Origin: Azospirillum agricola
Lineage (GTDB): Bacteria > Pseudomonadota > Alphaproteobacteria > Azospirillales > Azospirillaceae
Assembly (NCBI RefSeq): GCF_017876095.1
Contig: NZ_JAGINM010000011.1
Coordinates: 186,001-250,000, forward strand
Direction of reading: 5' to 3'
DNA length: 64,000 bases
The stretch's first letter is position 1; each line of letters starts with the position of its first letter. The notes beneath the pieces are model-generated. The model made no database searches. It was given only the letters and a program-made list of their open reading frames with translations, and had not been told where the DNA came from. The position numbers and the translations under genes are program-made. Below, in pieces: positions 51,060 through 59,590 of this stretch.

Positions 51060-51455
51060 ATGGCGGCTCGCCGTCCGAGCATCCTGGTGGTCGAGGACAC
51101 CGCCGCCATCCGCCTGTCGGTGGTCGCCTTTCTGGAATCCCGCGGCTTTTCGGTGACCGAGGCCGAGAACGGCCGGGGCGCCGTCCGCGCGCTCGACCGC
51201 CGCGGCTTCGACCTGATCGTCACCGACGTGCTGATGCCGGAGATGGACGGGATCGAGCTGATCAAGGCGGTGCGCGCCAGCCGGCCCGAGGCCAAGATCC
51301 TGGCGATGTCCGGCGGGGCGCCGGGTCTGCCGGCCGGCTTCCTCCTGAAGATGACCGAGATGTTCGCCGCCGACGCCATCCTCTACAAGCCGTTCCGCAA
51401 CGAGGAACTGGAGGCGGCGGTGGAGCGTCTGTTGGGAAGAATGCCGCCGAATTGA
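51060..51455 (+). CDS. Single-domain response regulator (CheY-like)
   Basis: 131 residues. ILVVEDTAAIRLSVVAFLES with an acidic pocket, the phospho-acceptor Asp in IVTDVLMPEMDGIEL, the conserved Ser in MSGGAP (T/S switch) and Lys in LYKPF. No output domain. The kinase is not evident; the window's only histidine kinase is 46 kb away. GGGGAGG precedes the ATG. Confidence 0.93.
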   Translation: MAARRPSILVVEDTAAIRLSVVAFLESRGFSVTEAENGRGAVRALDRRGFDLIVTDVLMPEMDGIELIKAVRASRPEAKILAMSGGAPGLPAGFLLKMTEMFAADAILYKPFRNEELEAAVERLLGRMPPN

Positions 51456-51500
51456 GCGGCGCCGCCTTTTTGCCCAAGAAAAGGGCTGTCGAAAAGAAAG

Positions 51501-51526
51501 GCTCCGGCGCGCGAACGCCGGAGCCT
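51501..51526 (+). terminator. Hairpin at the end of the signalling locus
   Basis: GGCTCCGGCG and CGCCGGAGCC with loop CGCGAA. It is preceded by an A-rich stretch and followed by TCAAG, so it is stronger for the minus strand than for the receiver gene. Confidence 0.65.
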
Positions 51527-51634
51527 CAAGTGATGCGTGGAACCAACCGCGTCCTTCCTGGCAAATCTCGTGCCATGTGCGGAAGATGTGTGTCCGATGC
51601 TTGGAGGCCGTCGGCGGCGGCCTTGGGAAAATCG

Positions 51635-51659
51635 GGAACGCGGTCTGGCGGGCCCTGTT
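51635..51659 (+). promoter_or_regulatory. Candidate EcfG-type promoter of the BON-domain gene
   Basis: GGAAC (51635-51639), 16 bases, TGTT (51656-51659). The consensus is GGAAC-N16/17-CGTT, one mismatch in nine. It lies about 65 bases before the start codon. Confidence 0.4.
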
Positions 51660-51724
51660 GATCGGGAACCAGCGGCGGCGCGTCGGTGTCGCCGCCCCAA
51701 AATCGATCAAGGGAGCCGACCACC

Positions 51725-52954
51725 ATGGCGCAGTACGAAAACCGTTGGAGGGACGAGGGCCGCGACTGGCGGGACGAGGATCGCTGGCGGGGCGAGGGCC
51801 GCCGTTACGGCGGCGACCGCGACGATCATGGGTACGGCGAGCGCTCGGCCGGTGGACGTCCCGACTGGCAGGGCGGCCGCGAGGTCTATCGCGGCTACAC
51901 CGGCAACGAATCGGGCGGCTTCGGCCGCGACACCCAAGGCCGCGACACCGCCCGCGAGTCGGAGCGGGTCTATGGCCGGACCTTCGGCGGCGGCCGTGAC
52001 GAAAGCCGCTCCGGCTACGGGGGGTATGGCGGCGGCTATGGCGGCCGGTCGGGATCCAGCGGCTATGGCGGCTACGGCGGTGGCGGCCATGGCGGCACCG
52101 GGCGCGACGAGCGCGGCGACTGGAACGATGCCGATTACAGCCGGGGCTACGGCGCCGGCTATGGCGAGCGCGATCTCGGCCGCAATTACTACGGCAGCCA
52201 GCAGGCCCAGCGGGATTACGGGCGGGATTACGGGCGCGACCAGCGCCGCGAGTATGGCGGTGACGCCGGCCGCAACTATGGCGCCGGCTATGGCGAGCGG
52301 GGCTATGGCGGCTCCGCGGACTGGCGCGGCCGCGACATGGGCAATCGCGACATGAGCCATCGCGACTGGGGCCATTACGACGCCCGCCGCGGCCGGGTGG
52401 ATGAGCGCGGCTTCTGGGAGCAGGCCGGCGACGAGATCGCCTCCTGGTTCGGCGATGACGACGCCGAGCGCCGCCGCCACCAGGACGAGATGCGCGCCGC
52501 CCAGAACCGTGGCCGTGGCCCGCGCGGCTACAGCCGCTCCGACGACCGGGTGCGCGAGGACGTCAACGACCGCCTGACCGACGACCCCTACGTCGACGCG
52601 TCCGAGATCGACGTGTCGGTGAGCAAGGGCGAGGTGACGCTGACCGGCACCGTGACCCACCGCTCGGCCAAGCGCCGGGCCGAGGACATCGCCGAGGCGG
52701 TGTCGGGCGTGACCCATGTCCAGAACAACCTGCGGGTCCGCCAGCAGACCGGGACCGGCATGGGCAGCAGCACCGGGGCGGGCGCCTCGGCGATGGCCGG
52801 GGTCGGAACCGGGACTGGGACCGGGACCGGCGGCGCCATGACGGGCACCAGCGGCAGCGCAACCGGCAGCGTCGGTACGACCACGTCCGGAACGGCGGCT
52901 GGAACGACGTCTGGGACCGCCGCCGGAACCGCCGCGGGCATCCGCCGGACCTGA
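51725..52954 (+). CDS. Low-complexity SWFGD/BON-domain protein
   Basis: 409 residues. The first 230 are an Arg/Gly/Tyr/Asp-rich disordered region (GYGGYGG, RDYGRDYGRD). SWFGDDDAERRR follows at about 240, the signature of the SWFGD group. A BON domain (276-340: VREDVNDRLTDDPYVDASEI ... GEVTLTGTVTHRS) follows, then a Gly/Thr/Ser-rich tail. No signal peptide. BON domains bind membranes or envelope components, and such proteins are often stress-induced. A stress-promoter candidate is upstream. Confidence 0.88.
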   Translation: MAQYENRWRDEGRDWRDEDRWRGEGRRYGGDRDDHGYGERSAGGRPDWQGGREVYRGYTGNESGGFGRDTQGRDTARESERVYGRTFGGGRDESRSGYGGYGGGYGGRSGSSGYGGYGGGGHGGTGRDERGDWNDADYSRGYGAGYGERDLGRNYYGSQQAQRDYGRDYGRDQRREYGGDAGRNYGAGYGERGYGGSADWRGRDMGNRDMSHRDWGHYDARRGRVDERGFWEQAGDEIASWFGDDDAERRRHQDEMRAAQNRGRGPRGYSRSDDRVREDVNDRLTDDPYVDASEIDVSVSKGEVTLTGTVTHRSAKRRAEDIAEAVSGVTHVQNNLRVRQQTGTGMGSSTGAGASAMAGVGTGTGTGTGGAMTGTSGSATGSVGTTTSGTAAGTTSGTAAGTAAGIRRT

Positions 52955-53018
52955 GGCGCCGCCCGGCCCGACGGCCGTCCGGAATGAGGGTCGTTCGGAA
53001 TGAGGCCGGGCGACACGG

Positions 53019-53051
53019 AAAGCCCCCTTCCATCCGGGAGGGGGCTTTTTT
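53019..53051 (+). terminator. Rho-independent terminator after the BON gene
   Basis: AAAGCCCCCTTCC pairs with GGAGGGGGCTTT (one bulge), followed by a T run of six. It is one of the strongest terminators in the window. Confidence 0.92.
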
Positions 53052-53062
53052 GCTGGAGAATG

Positions 53063-53091
53063 TTTCGTGGGCATATCATGTGCCTACGAAA
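53063..53091. promoter_or_regulatory. Palindromic site upstream of tetR
   Basis: TTTCGTGGGCA (53063-53073) and TGCCTACGAAA (53081-53091), 10 of 11 arm positions matching, with a 7-base centre. It is just 5' of the -35 element. Candidate activator or second repressor site. Confidence 0.5.
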
Positions 53092-53099
53092 GCTCCCGC

Positions 53100-53127
53100 T
53101 TGACAGCGCACGGCACTCGGTTAAGGT
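53100..53127 (+). promoter_or_regulatory. Promoter of the tetR-RND operon
   Basis: TTGACA (53100-53105), 16 bases, TAAGGT (53122-53127). The -35 is a perfect match and the -10 is partial. The downstream operator overlaps the -10 end and start site. Confidence 0.6.
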
Positions 53128-53144
53128 CGGTTTTTGAAACCGAC
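53126..53144. promoter_or_regulatory. TetR operator candidate
   Basis: Perfect palindrome GTCGGTTT-TTG-AAACCGAC of 19 bases overlapping the -10 and probable start site of the tetR promoter, as expected for autorepression of the efflux operon. Confidence 0.7.
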
Positions 53145-53155
53145 GAGTTCCATTC

Positions 53156-53836
53156 ATGCCTCTTGATCTGGATGACGTGCCGGACTGGCGGGCCAGGCGG
53201 CGGGAAACGATCCTGACCGCCGCCGCCGACCTGTTCGCCGGGCGCGATTACGCCGACGTGCAGGTGGACGAGGTGGCGAAAAAGGCCGGGGTCGGCAAGG
53301 CCACCCTGTACCGCTATTTCCCGTCCAAGGAAGAACTCTATCTTGAAACGCTGGAGCGTGCACTCGGCGGTTTGGAACAGAGGCTCGACGCGCATCTCGC
53401 CCCCGACGTCACGGCGGTGACACGATTGACGGCCATGGTGTCCGCCCTGATCGACACGCTGAGCGAGCAGCTGCCGACGCTGAAGTTCCTGGGTGGCGAC
53501 CAGTCCGACCTGGCCGACCGGATGCGCCGCATCCTGCGCCGTCGCAGCACCCGCATCGCCGTCGCGCTCCGCAAGGTGCTGGACGACGGGGTGGCCACCG
53601 GCGAGTTCCGGCCGCTCGACGGCGACATGACCTCGCTGCTGATCATCGGCATGGTGCGCGGCGGGATCATGCTGCTGGGCGACCGCCCGCGCGAGGCGCT
53701 GGAGCAGGCCGTTCTCGATCTGGTGCTGACGGCGACGGCCCCCGCCCGGGGCCATCCCGCCAGCACCCATTCCACCAGCACCCGTTCCGCCTTCGTGCCT
53801 GCCCCTTCCTTCGTGCCCGCCGGGAGTTCGACGTGA
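53156..53836 (+). CDS. TetR-family repressor of the efflux operon
   Basis: 226 residues. The HTH is at about 15-60: RRRETILTAAADLFAGRDYA, VDEVAKKAGVGKATLYRYFPSKEELY. A helical ligand domain follows (about 90-190), and a Ser/Thr/Pro tail with near-repeats (HSTSTRSAF). It starts 11 bases after the operator and its stop overlaps the adaptor gene (GTGA), so the three genes form one operon under its own control. Confidence 0.92.
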   Translation: MPLDLDDVPDWRARRRETILTAAADLFAGRDYADVQVDEVAKKAGVGKATLYRYFPSKEELYLETLERALGGLEQRLDAHLAPDVTAVTRLTAMVSALIDTLSEQLPTLKFLGGDQSDLADRMRRILRRRSTRIAVALRKVLDDGVATGEFRPLDGDMTSLLIIGMVRGGIMLLGDRPREALEQAVLDLVLTATAPARGHPASTHSTSTRSAFVPAPSFVPAGSST

Positions 53837-55050
53837 CGACGAGACGGATCCTCCTCCTGCTTCCGGTTCTGGCCGCGCTCGGCGGCGGGGGCTACTGGTA
53901 CGCCCAGCGCGCCGGCGGCGAGGCGCAGACCGCCAAGGCGGCGACCCCGCCCGCGGCGCGCGGCATCCCGGTGGTGACCCGCCCGGTGGAGATCCGCGCC
54001 GTGCCCGAGCGCATCGGCACCATCGGCTCGGTCCAGCCGATCGCCGCCATCGCCATCAAGGCGCGCGTCGACACGGTGGTCGAGACCGTCCACTTCACCG
54101 AGGGGCAGGAGGTCAAGGCCGGCGACCGGCTCTTCACCCTCGACGCCCGCGCGCTGGAGGCACAGCTCCGTCAGGCCCAGGCCAATCTGGAACGTGACCG
54201 CGCCAGCCTGGAAAAGGCCAAGAACGACGTCAAGCGCTACTCGGAACTGGTCCGCACCAGCGCCATCTCGCGCACCCAGTACGACGCCGCCGTCGGCACC
54301 GCCGACGCGCTGGAGGGAACGGTCAAGGCCGACCTCGCCGCCATCGAGGCGGCCAAGGTGTCGCTCAGCTTCACCCGGATCGAGGCGCCGATGGACGGCC
54401 GCACCGGCACCGTCAACGCCAAGCCCGGCACCATGGTGCGCGCCGCCGACGCCACGCCGCTGGTGACGCTGACCCAGCTCCGCCCGATCAACGTCTCGTT
54501 CAACGTGCCCGAGAAGCATCTGCCGGTGATCCGCCGCGCGATGGGCGAGGGCACGCTCAAGGTCACCGCCGGCATCCCCGGCCAGCCGGGTGCCCCCGCC
54601 GAGGGGCACCTGACCTTCGTCGACAGCCAGGTCGACCAGCAGAGCGGCACCATCCTGGTCAAGGGCGAGTTCGCCAACGCCGACACCCGCCTGTGGCCGG
54701 GCCAGTTCGTCGACACGGTGCTGACCCTGCGGGTCGATCCGCAGGCGGTGACGGTGCCGGAGGCGGCGGTGCAGACCGGCCAGCAGGGCCGCTTCGTCTA
54801 TGTCGTGAAGCCGGACGAGACGGTGGAGGTCCGCGCGGTGTCGGTCGCCCGCAGCCAGGACGGGCTGAGCGTCATCGCGTCCGGCGTGGCGGCCGGCGAC
54901 CGGGTGGTGGTGGACGGCCAGTCGCGCCTTTACCCCGGCGCCAAGATCGCCGAGCGCGCCCCCGACACGCCGGGTGACGCCGGTGCGGCGAAGAAGCGGA
55001 GCGAAGCGCCCGCGGTGGCGGCCCCGACCGCCGCCGGAGGTGCCTCGTGA
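53833..55050 (+). CDS. RND efflux periplasmic adaptor (membrane fusion protein)
   Basis: 405 residues from GTG. An N-terminal anchor helix (about 5-25), the beta-barrel/lipoyl pattern VQPIAAIAIKARVDTVVETV and FTEGQEVKAGDRLFTLD, then a coiled-coil hairpin and the partner lipoyl half FTRIEAPMDGRTGTVNA. It links an RND pump to an outer-membrane TolC-like channel, whose gene is not in the window. It overlaps tetR and the permease by GTGA. Confidence 0.95.
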   Translation: MTTRRILLLLPVLAALGGGGYWYAQRAGGEAQTAKAATPPAARGIPVVTRPVEIRAVPERIGTIGSVQPIAAIAIKARVDTVVETVHFTEGQEVKAGDRLFTLDARALEAQLRQAQANLERDRASLEKAKNDVKRYSELVRTSAISRTQYDAAVGTADALEGTVKADLAAIEAAKVSLSFTRIEAPMDGRTGTVNAKPGTMVRAADATPLVTLTQLRPINVSFNVPEKHLPVIRRAMGEGTLKVTAGIPGQPGAPAEGHLTFVDSQVDQQSGTILVKGEFANADTRLWPGQFVDTVLTLRVDPQAVTVPEAAVQTGQQGRFVYVVKPDETVEVRAVSVARSQDGLSVIASGVAAGDRVVVDGQSRLYPGAKIAERAPDTPGDAGAAKKRSEAPAVAAPTAAGGAS

Positions 55051-58000
55051 ACCTCTCCGAACTCTGCATCCGCCGTCCGGTGATGACCATCCTGCTGACG
55101 GCGGCGCTGGTGCTGGGCGGTCTGGCGGCCTACCGCCAGCTTCCCACGGCGGCGCTGCCGCGCGTCGACTTCCCGGTGGTCAGCGTCACCGCCACCCTGC
55201 CGGGCGCCTCGCCGGAGACGATGGCCGCGTCGGTCGCCAGCCCGCTGGAGCGCGAGTTCTCCACCATCGCCGGCATCGACACGCTGACCTCGTCGAGCAC
55301 GCTCGGCAACAGCTCGATCACCATCCAGTTCGTGCTGGAGCGCGACATCGACGCGGCCGCCGCCGACGTGCAGGCGGCCATCGCCCGCACGCTGCGCCGC
55401 CTGCCGGCCGAGATGACGACGCCGCCCAGCTACCGCAAGGTCAACCCGGCCGACCAGCCGATCCTGTTCATCTCGCTGAACTCGCCGACGCTCCAGCTCT
55501 CGGCGCTCAACGACATCGCCGAGACCATCGTCCAGCCCAAGGTCGCGACGCTGCCCGGCGTCGCCCAGGTGCAGATCTACGGCTCGCAGAAATACGCGGT
55601 GCGCGCCCAGATCGATCCCAACGCGCTGGCGGTGCGCGGCATCGGCATCGACGAGCTTCAGAAGGCGATGGCCGCCGCCAACGCCAACACGCCGGTCGGC
55701 ACGCTGACCGGCGACCGCCAGCAGCTGGTCATCGCCGCCAACCCGCAGCTTCCCAACGCCGCCGCCTTCCGCGAGCTGATCGTCGCCTACCGCAACAACG
55801 CCCCCGTGCGGCTCGGCGACGTCGCGCAGGTGCAGGACAGCGTCGAGAACAACCGCACGGCCAGCTGGCTGAACGGCACCCGCACCATCATGCTGGCGGT
55901 CCAGCGCCAGCCCGACGCCAACACGGTGGAGGTGGTGGACCGCGTCCGCGCCCTGATCCCGACCTTCCAGTCGCAGCTTCCGGCCGCCGCCTCGATCAAG
56001 ATCGTCAACGACCGCTCGACCTCGATCCGCGAGGCGGTGGAGGACGTGCAGTTCACGCTGGGCCTCACCATCGCGCTGGTGGTGATGGTGATCTTCCTGT
56101 TCCTGCGCCGGCTGTCGGCGACGCTGATCCCGGCGCTGGCCGTGCCGATCTCGCTGATCGCGACGGCGGGCGGCATGCATCTGATGAGCTTCTCCATCGA
56201 CAACATCTCGCTGATGGCGCTGACGCTGGCGGTGGGGCTGGTGGTGGACGACGCCATCGTGATGATGGAGAACATCGTCCGCTACGTGGAGGAGGGCATG
56301 AAGCCCTTCGAGGCGGCCATCAAGGGCGCCCGCGAGATCGGCTTCACCATCCTGTCGATCACCCTGTCGCTGGTCGCGGTGTTCATCCCGATCCTGCTGA
56401 TGGGCGGCGTCGTCGGCCGGCTGTTCCACGAGTTCGCGATGGTCGTCACCATGGCGATCGCCGCCTCGGCCTTCGTGTCGCTGACGCTGACGCCGATGAT
56501 GTGCTCGCGCTTCCTCGCCCACCACGCCCATGGCGGGAAGGAGAACCTGTTCGGCCGCGTGCTGGAGGGCGGCTTCTCCGCGCTGCTGAACGGCTACGCC
56601 CGCACGCTGCGCTGGACGCTGCGCCACCGGCCGCTGATGGGGCTGGTGATGATCGGCACGGTGGTCGGCTCGGTCCTGCTCTACCAGGCGATTCCCAAGG
56701 GCTTCTTCCCGACCGAGGACATCGGCCAGATCCAGGTGACGACCGAGGCGTCGCCCGACATCGCCTTCCCGTCGATGGCGGAGCGCCAGCAGCGGGTCGC
56801 CGCCATCATGCAGGCCCACCCGGCGGTGGCGGACGTCACCTCCTCGGTCGGCGTCGGCGGCAGCACCGGCAACCAGGGCCGCATGTTCCTGGTGCTGAAG
56901 CCGCGCGACCAGCGCCCGCCGGCGCCCGAGGTGATCCAGCAGCTCCGCCGGCAGGTGAACAACATCCCCGGCATGGCGGTCTACATGCAGCCGGTGCAGA
57001 ACCTGCGCATCGGCGGCCGCTCGTCCAAGAGCCAGTACCAGTACACCATCCAGGCCATCGACACCGACGAGCTGTACCAGTGGGCCGGCACGCTGGAGGC
57101 CGAGCTGCGCAACCTGCCGATCCTCCAGGACGTCACCAGCGACCTCCAGCTCAACAACCCGCAGGCCTACATCCACATCGACCGCGAGAAGGCGGCGACT
57201 CTGGGCGTCGGCGTCGATCAGGTGCGCTCGACGCTCTACAGCGCCTTCGGGCAGCGGCAGGTCTCGACCATCTACACGCCGACCAACGACTATCAGGTGC
57301 TGATCGAGCTGCTGCCGAAGTTCCAGCAGGACGACTCGTCGCTGTCGCGCATCTATGTCCGCGCCGCCTCGGGCAAGCTGGTGCCGCTCGACGCCTTCGC
57401 GCGGGTGGAGCGCACCGCCGGGCCGCTGGCGGTCAACCACCAGGGGCAGTTGCCGGCCGTCACCCTGTCCTTCAACGTGGCGCCCGGCGCCTCGCTGGGC
57501 GACGCGGTGTCGGTCATCCACGCCTCGGAGGTCCGGCTCGGCCTGCCGCCCAGCGTGAGCACCGGCTTCGCCGGCACCGCGCAGGTGTTCCAGGACGCCC
57601 AGGCGGGGCAAGCGCTGCTGCTGACGGCGGCGGTGCTGGTGATCTACATCGTGCTGGGGGTGCTGTACGAGAGCTTCGTCCACCCGCTGACCATCCTGTC
57701 GGGCCTGCCCTCGGCGGCGATCGGCGCGCTGGCGACGCTGATGGTGTTCGGCCAGGAGCTGAGCGTCATCGCGATCATCGGCATCCTGATGCTGATCGGC
57801 ATCGTGAAGAAGAACGCGATCATGATGATCGACTTCGCGGTCGAGGCGCGGCGCAACGGCATGACCGCCCACGACGCCATCGAGCAGGCCTGCGTGCTGC
57901 GCTTCCGCCCGATCATGATGACGACGATGGCGGCGATCATGGGCACGCTGCCCATCGCCATGGCCCATGGCGCGGCGGCGGAGCTGCGCCAGCCGCTCGG

Positions 58001-58163
58001 CCTCGCGGTGGTCGGGGGGCTGTGCGTCTCGCAGATCCTGACGCTCTACATCACGCCGTCGCTGTATCTGTACATGGAGGATCTGGGCAACGCCGTCGGC
58101 CGCCTGATCCACGGCCGCAAGCACGACGTCCCCGCCGGGACCATGCCGGCGGAAGGCGACTGA
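55047..58163 (+). CDS. RND efflux pump permease (HAE1/Mdt type)
   Basis: 1038 residues, normal for the family. Twelve helices with two large periplasmic loops: LSELCIRRPVMTILLTAALV at the start, VGLVVDDAIVMMENIVRYVE with the proton-relay Asp pair in TM4, and a second TM10 relay region (GIVKKNAIMMIDFAVEARR). Drug export is inferred from the family; the substrate range is unknown. It ends the tetR operon. Confidence 0.97.
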   Translation: MNLSELCIRRPVMTILLTAALVLGGLAAYRQLPTAALPRVDFPVVSVTATLPGASPETMAASVASPLEREFSTIAGIDTLTSSSTLGNSSITIQFVLERDIDAAAADVQAAIARTLRRLPAEMTTPPSYRKVNPADQPILFISLNSPTLQLSALNDIAETIVQPKVATLPGVAQVQIYGSQKYAVRAQIDPNALAVRGIGIDELQKAMAAANANTPVGTLTGDRQQLVIAANPQLPNAAAFRELIVAYRNNAPVRLGDVAQVQDSVENNRTASWLNGTRTIMLAVQRQPDANTVEVVDRVRALIPTFQSQLPAAASIKIVNDRSTSIREAVEDVQFTLGLTIALVVMVIFLFLRRLSATLIPALAVPISLIATAGGMHLMSFSIDNISLMALTLAVGLVVDDAIVMMENIVRYVEEGMKPFEAAIKGAREIGFTILSITLSLVAVFIPILLMGGVVGRLFHEFAMVVTMAIAASAFVSLTLTPMMCSRFLAHHAHGGKENLFGRVLEGGFSALLNGYARTLRWTLRHRPLMGLVMIGTVVGSVLLYQAIPKGFFPTEDIGQIQVTTEASPDIAFPSMAERQQRVAAIMQAHPAVADVTSSVGVGGSTGNQGRMFLVLKPRDQRPPAPEVIQQLRRQVNNIPGMAVYMQPVQNLRIGGRSSKSQYQYTIQAIDTDELYQWAGTLEAELRNLPILQDVTSDLQLNNPQAYIHIDREKAATLGVGVDQVRSTLYSAFGQRQVSTIYTPTNDYQVLIELLPKFQQDDSSLSRIYVRAASGKLVPLDAFARVERTAGPLAVNHQGQLPAVTLSFNVAPGASLGDAVSVIHASEVRLGLPPSVSTGFAGTAQVFQDAQAGQALLLTAAVLVIYIVLGVLYESFVHPLTILSGLPSAAIGALATLMVFGQELSVIAIIGILMLIGIVKKNAIMMIDFAVEARRNGMTAHDAIEQACVLRFRPIMMTTMAAIMGTLPIAMAHGAAAELRQPLGLAVVGGLCVSQILTLYITPSLYLYMEDLGNAVGRLIHGRKHDVPAGTMPAEGD

Positions 58164-58189
58164 GGGGGGTGTCCGGGGAGAGGGGCTTC

Positions 58190-58678
58190 CTACACCGCGA
58201 CCTGCGTCAGCATCGGGGTGTTCACCCCGGCGTCGGCGCGGCGGTAGGCGGCGATGGCGTCGGACCAGGGCTCGATGGTCAGGCCGTCGCCCATCGCCTC
58301 CTGGTGGATGCTCTGGGTGACGAAGCCGGCGTTGGGCAGGGCGGTCTGCGGCAGCGGCGCGCCGGTGACCGGGCGGCCCTCCGCGGCGGTGCCGCCGATC
58401 GAGAAGCCGCCGGCCGACGAACCGGCCGAGCGGGCCCGCGCGCGGGTCTCGTCGGTTTCCGCCCGGCCGCTGCCCTTCAGCGCGTCGTCGGTCGGGTCGA
58501 GCTTCGCCTCGGCTTCGGAGCGCTTGCGCTCCTCCTCGCCCGGAACGCGGCGGATCGGCTGGATCGCCGCCGCCTCGCTCGCCAGCATCTGCCGCAGCTT
58601 CGCCAGCCCGGAGGGCGGCGGGGCGCTGGACGGTGCGGGAAGGGCGGAGATGCTGGACACGGCGGGACGGACACCCAA
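58190..58678 (-). CDS. Hypothetical protein, 162 aa
   Basis: A polar Ala/Pro/Ser-rich sequence (GLAKLRQMLASEAAAIQPIR, EERKRSEAEAKLDPTDDALK) with no membrane helix. The C-terminus is GFVTQSIHQEAMGDGLTIEP and then YRRADAGV. Only non-ATG starts are available in frame (TTG at 58678, GTG at 58660) and no ribosome-binding site is clear, so the start is uncertain. It is convergent with the RND permease. Confidence 0.6.
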   Translation of the reverse strand: MGVRPAVSSISALPAPSSAPPPSGLAKLRQMLASEAAAIQPIRRVPGEEERKRSEAEAKLDPTDDALKGSGRAETDETRARARSAGSSAGGFSIGGTAAEGRPVTGAPLPQTALPNAGFVTQSIHQEAMGDGLTIEPWSDAIAAYRRADAGVNTPMLTQVAV

Positions 58679-58863
58679 GGGGGGACGGTCGGAGGATTCC
58701 CGATTCCGAACAGCCTAGCAAGGCAAGCGTTCCCGAAATCTTAAAATGTCCGCCGAATGTCCCCCCAGCTTCCAGAGGGGCCATCCCGAGGGGCCGCGCC
58801 CCGAGGGGGCCGTCGCGCGGGAGGGCCGTCGTGGTGCGGGGGCGGCGGCGGGGAGGGGGCGGC

Positions 58864-59376
58864 TCAGCGGTGGCCGAGCTTGCGGTCGCGCCAGACGGCG
58901 GGCGGCACGAACACGCCGCCCCACAGGCCCATCTGGCGGTCCCTGGCCTGCGCCTCGGTGGCGGTGTAGAGCCCGGCGCTTTCCGCCCGGTTGAGGGCGT
59001 AGCCGAGCATCACCATGCGCCCGTTCAGATCGTAGCCGTCGAGCGTGCAGCGCATCGGCGCCGCCTCCGCCGGATCGACGGTGAGCACGGAGGTGACGGG
59101 ATGGCAGGTCACCCGGCGCTCTTTGGTGATGACGTCCAGCGCGATGCGCGCGATCTCGCCGCAGCGCTGCGCCTGCCCCTCGCCGTCGAGACAGGCTTGA
59201 TCGCGGTCGGGAGCGTCGATCCCCCACAGCCGGATTCGCTGCTCGTCGATGGTCAGGCGGCTGCCCGTGTCCACGGACTGGACGAAGCCGGTGACGCTGT
59301 CGGAGGGGAAGGCGGGGGCGCTGGTGGGAAGGGTGAGGAGGAGGGTGGCGGCGGAAAGGGCGATTCTTGGAAGCAT
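58864..59376 (-). CDS. Secreted thermonuclease-like (SNase) protein
   Basis: 170 residues. Signal peptide MLPRIALSAATLLLTLPTSA PAF. The SNase-like OB fold shows RIRLWGIDAPDRDQACLD, with the conserved RLxGIDAPE-type block, then YDLNGRMVMLGYALN and GLYTATEAQARDRQMGLWGG. It probably degrades nucleic acid in the periplasm or outside the cell. An upstream ATG at 59391 is an alternative start. Confidence 0.85.
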   Translation of the reverse strand: MLPRIALSAATLLLTLPTSAPAFPSDSVTGFVQSVDTGSRLTIDEQRIRLWGIDAPDRDQACLDGEGQAQRCGEIARIALDVITKERRVTCHPVTSVLTVDPAEAAPMRCTLDGYDLNGRMVMLGYALNRAESAGLYTATEAQARDRQMGLWGGVFVPPAVWRDRKLGHR

Positions 59377-59525
59377 GTGACGGTCGTCCATAACGGTATC
59401 GTTGCGCTGGAGGACGCCGTTCCGGCTGAAGAGCCTGCGGGAAGAATCAGTGGCCTGCACCCATCCAAGCGGGTTAGGATTCTGCATTCCGCCCGCTTGG
59501 GTTTCACGCGAATGAGCCGTTTTGT

Positions 59526-59537
59526 GTCTTATAAGAC
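59526..59537. promoter_or_regulatory. 12-bp palindrome upstream of the Xre gene
   Basis: GTCTTATAAGAC is a perfect palindrome 54 bases upstream of the 59591 start, between divergent genes. Candidate operator for the Xre protein, which would also reach the thermonuclease promoter. Confidence 0.4.
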
Positions 59538-59590
59538 CGATGCCATTCAATTGATGGCCCTACCGGGCGTGATCGCGGCAGTACTGACGA

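Noticed and set aside
54930..58784. A 1284-codon minus-strand frame across the RND permease
   Set aside because: It is the antisense shadow of the efflux genes, dominated by His/Arg/Asp/Gly runs with no domain.
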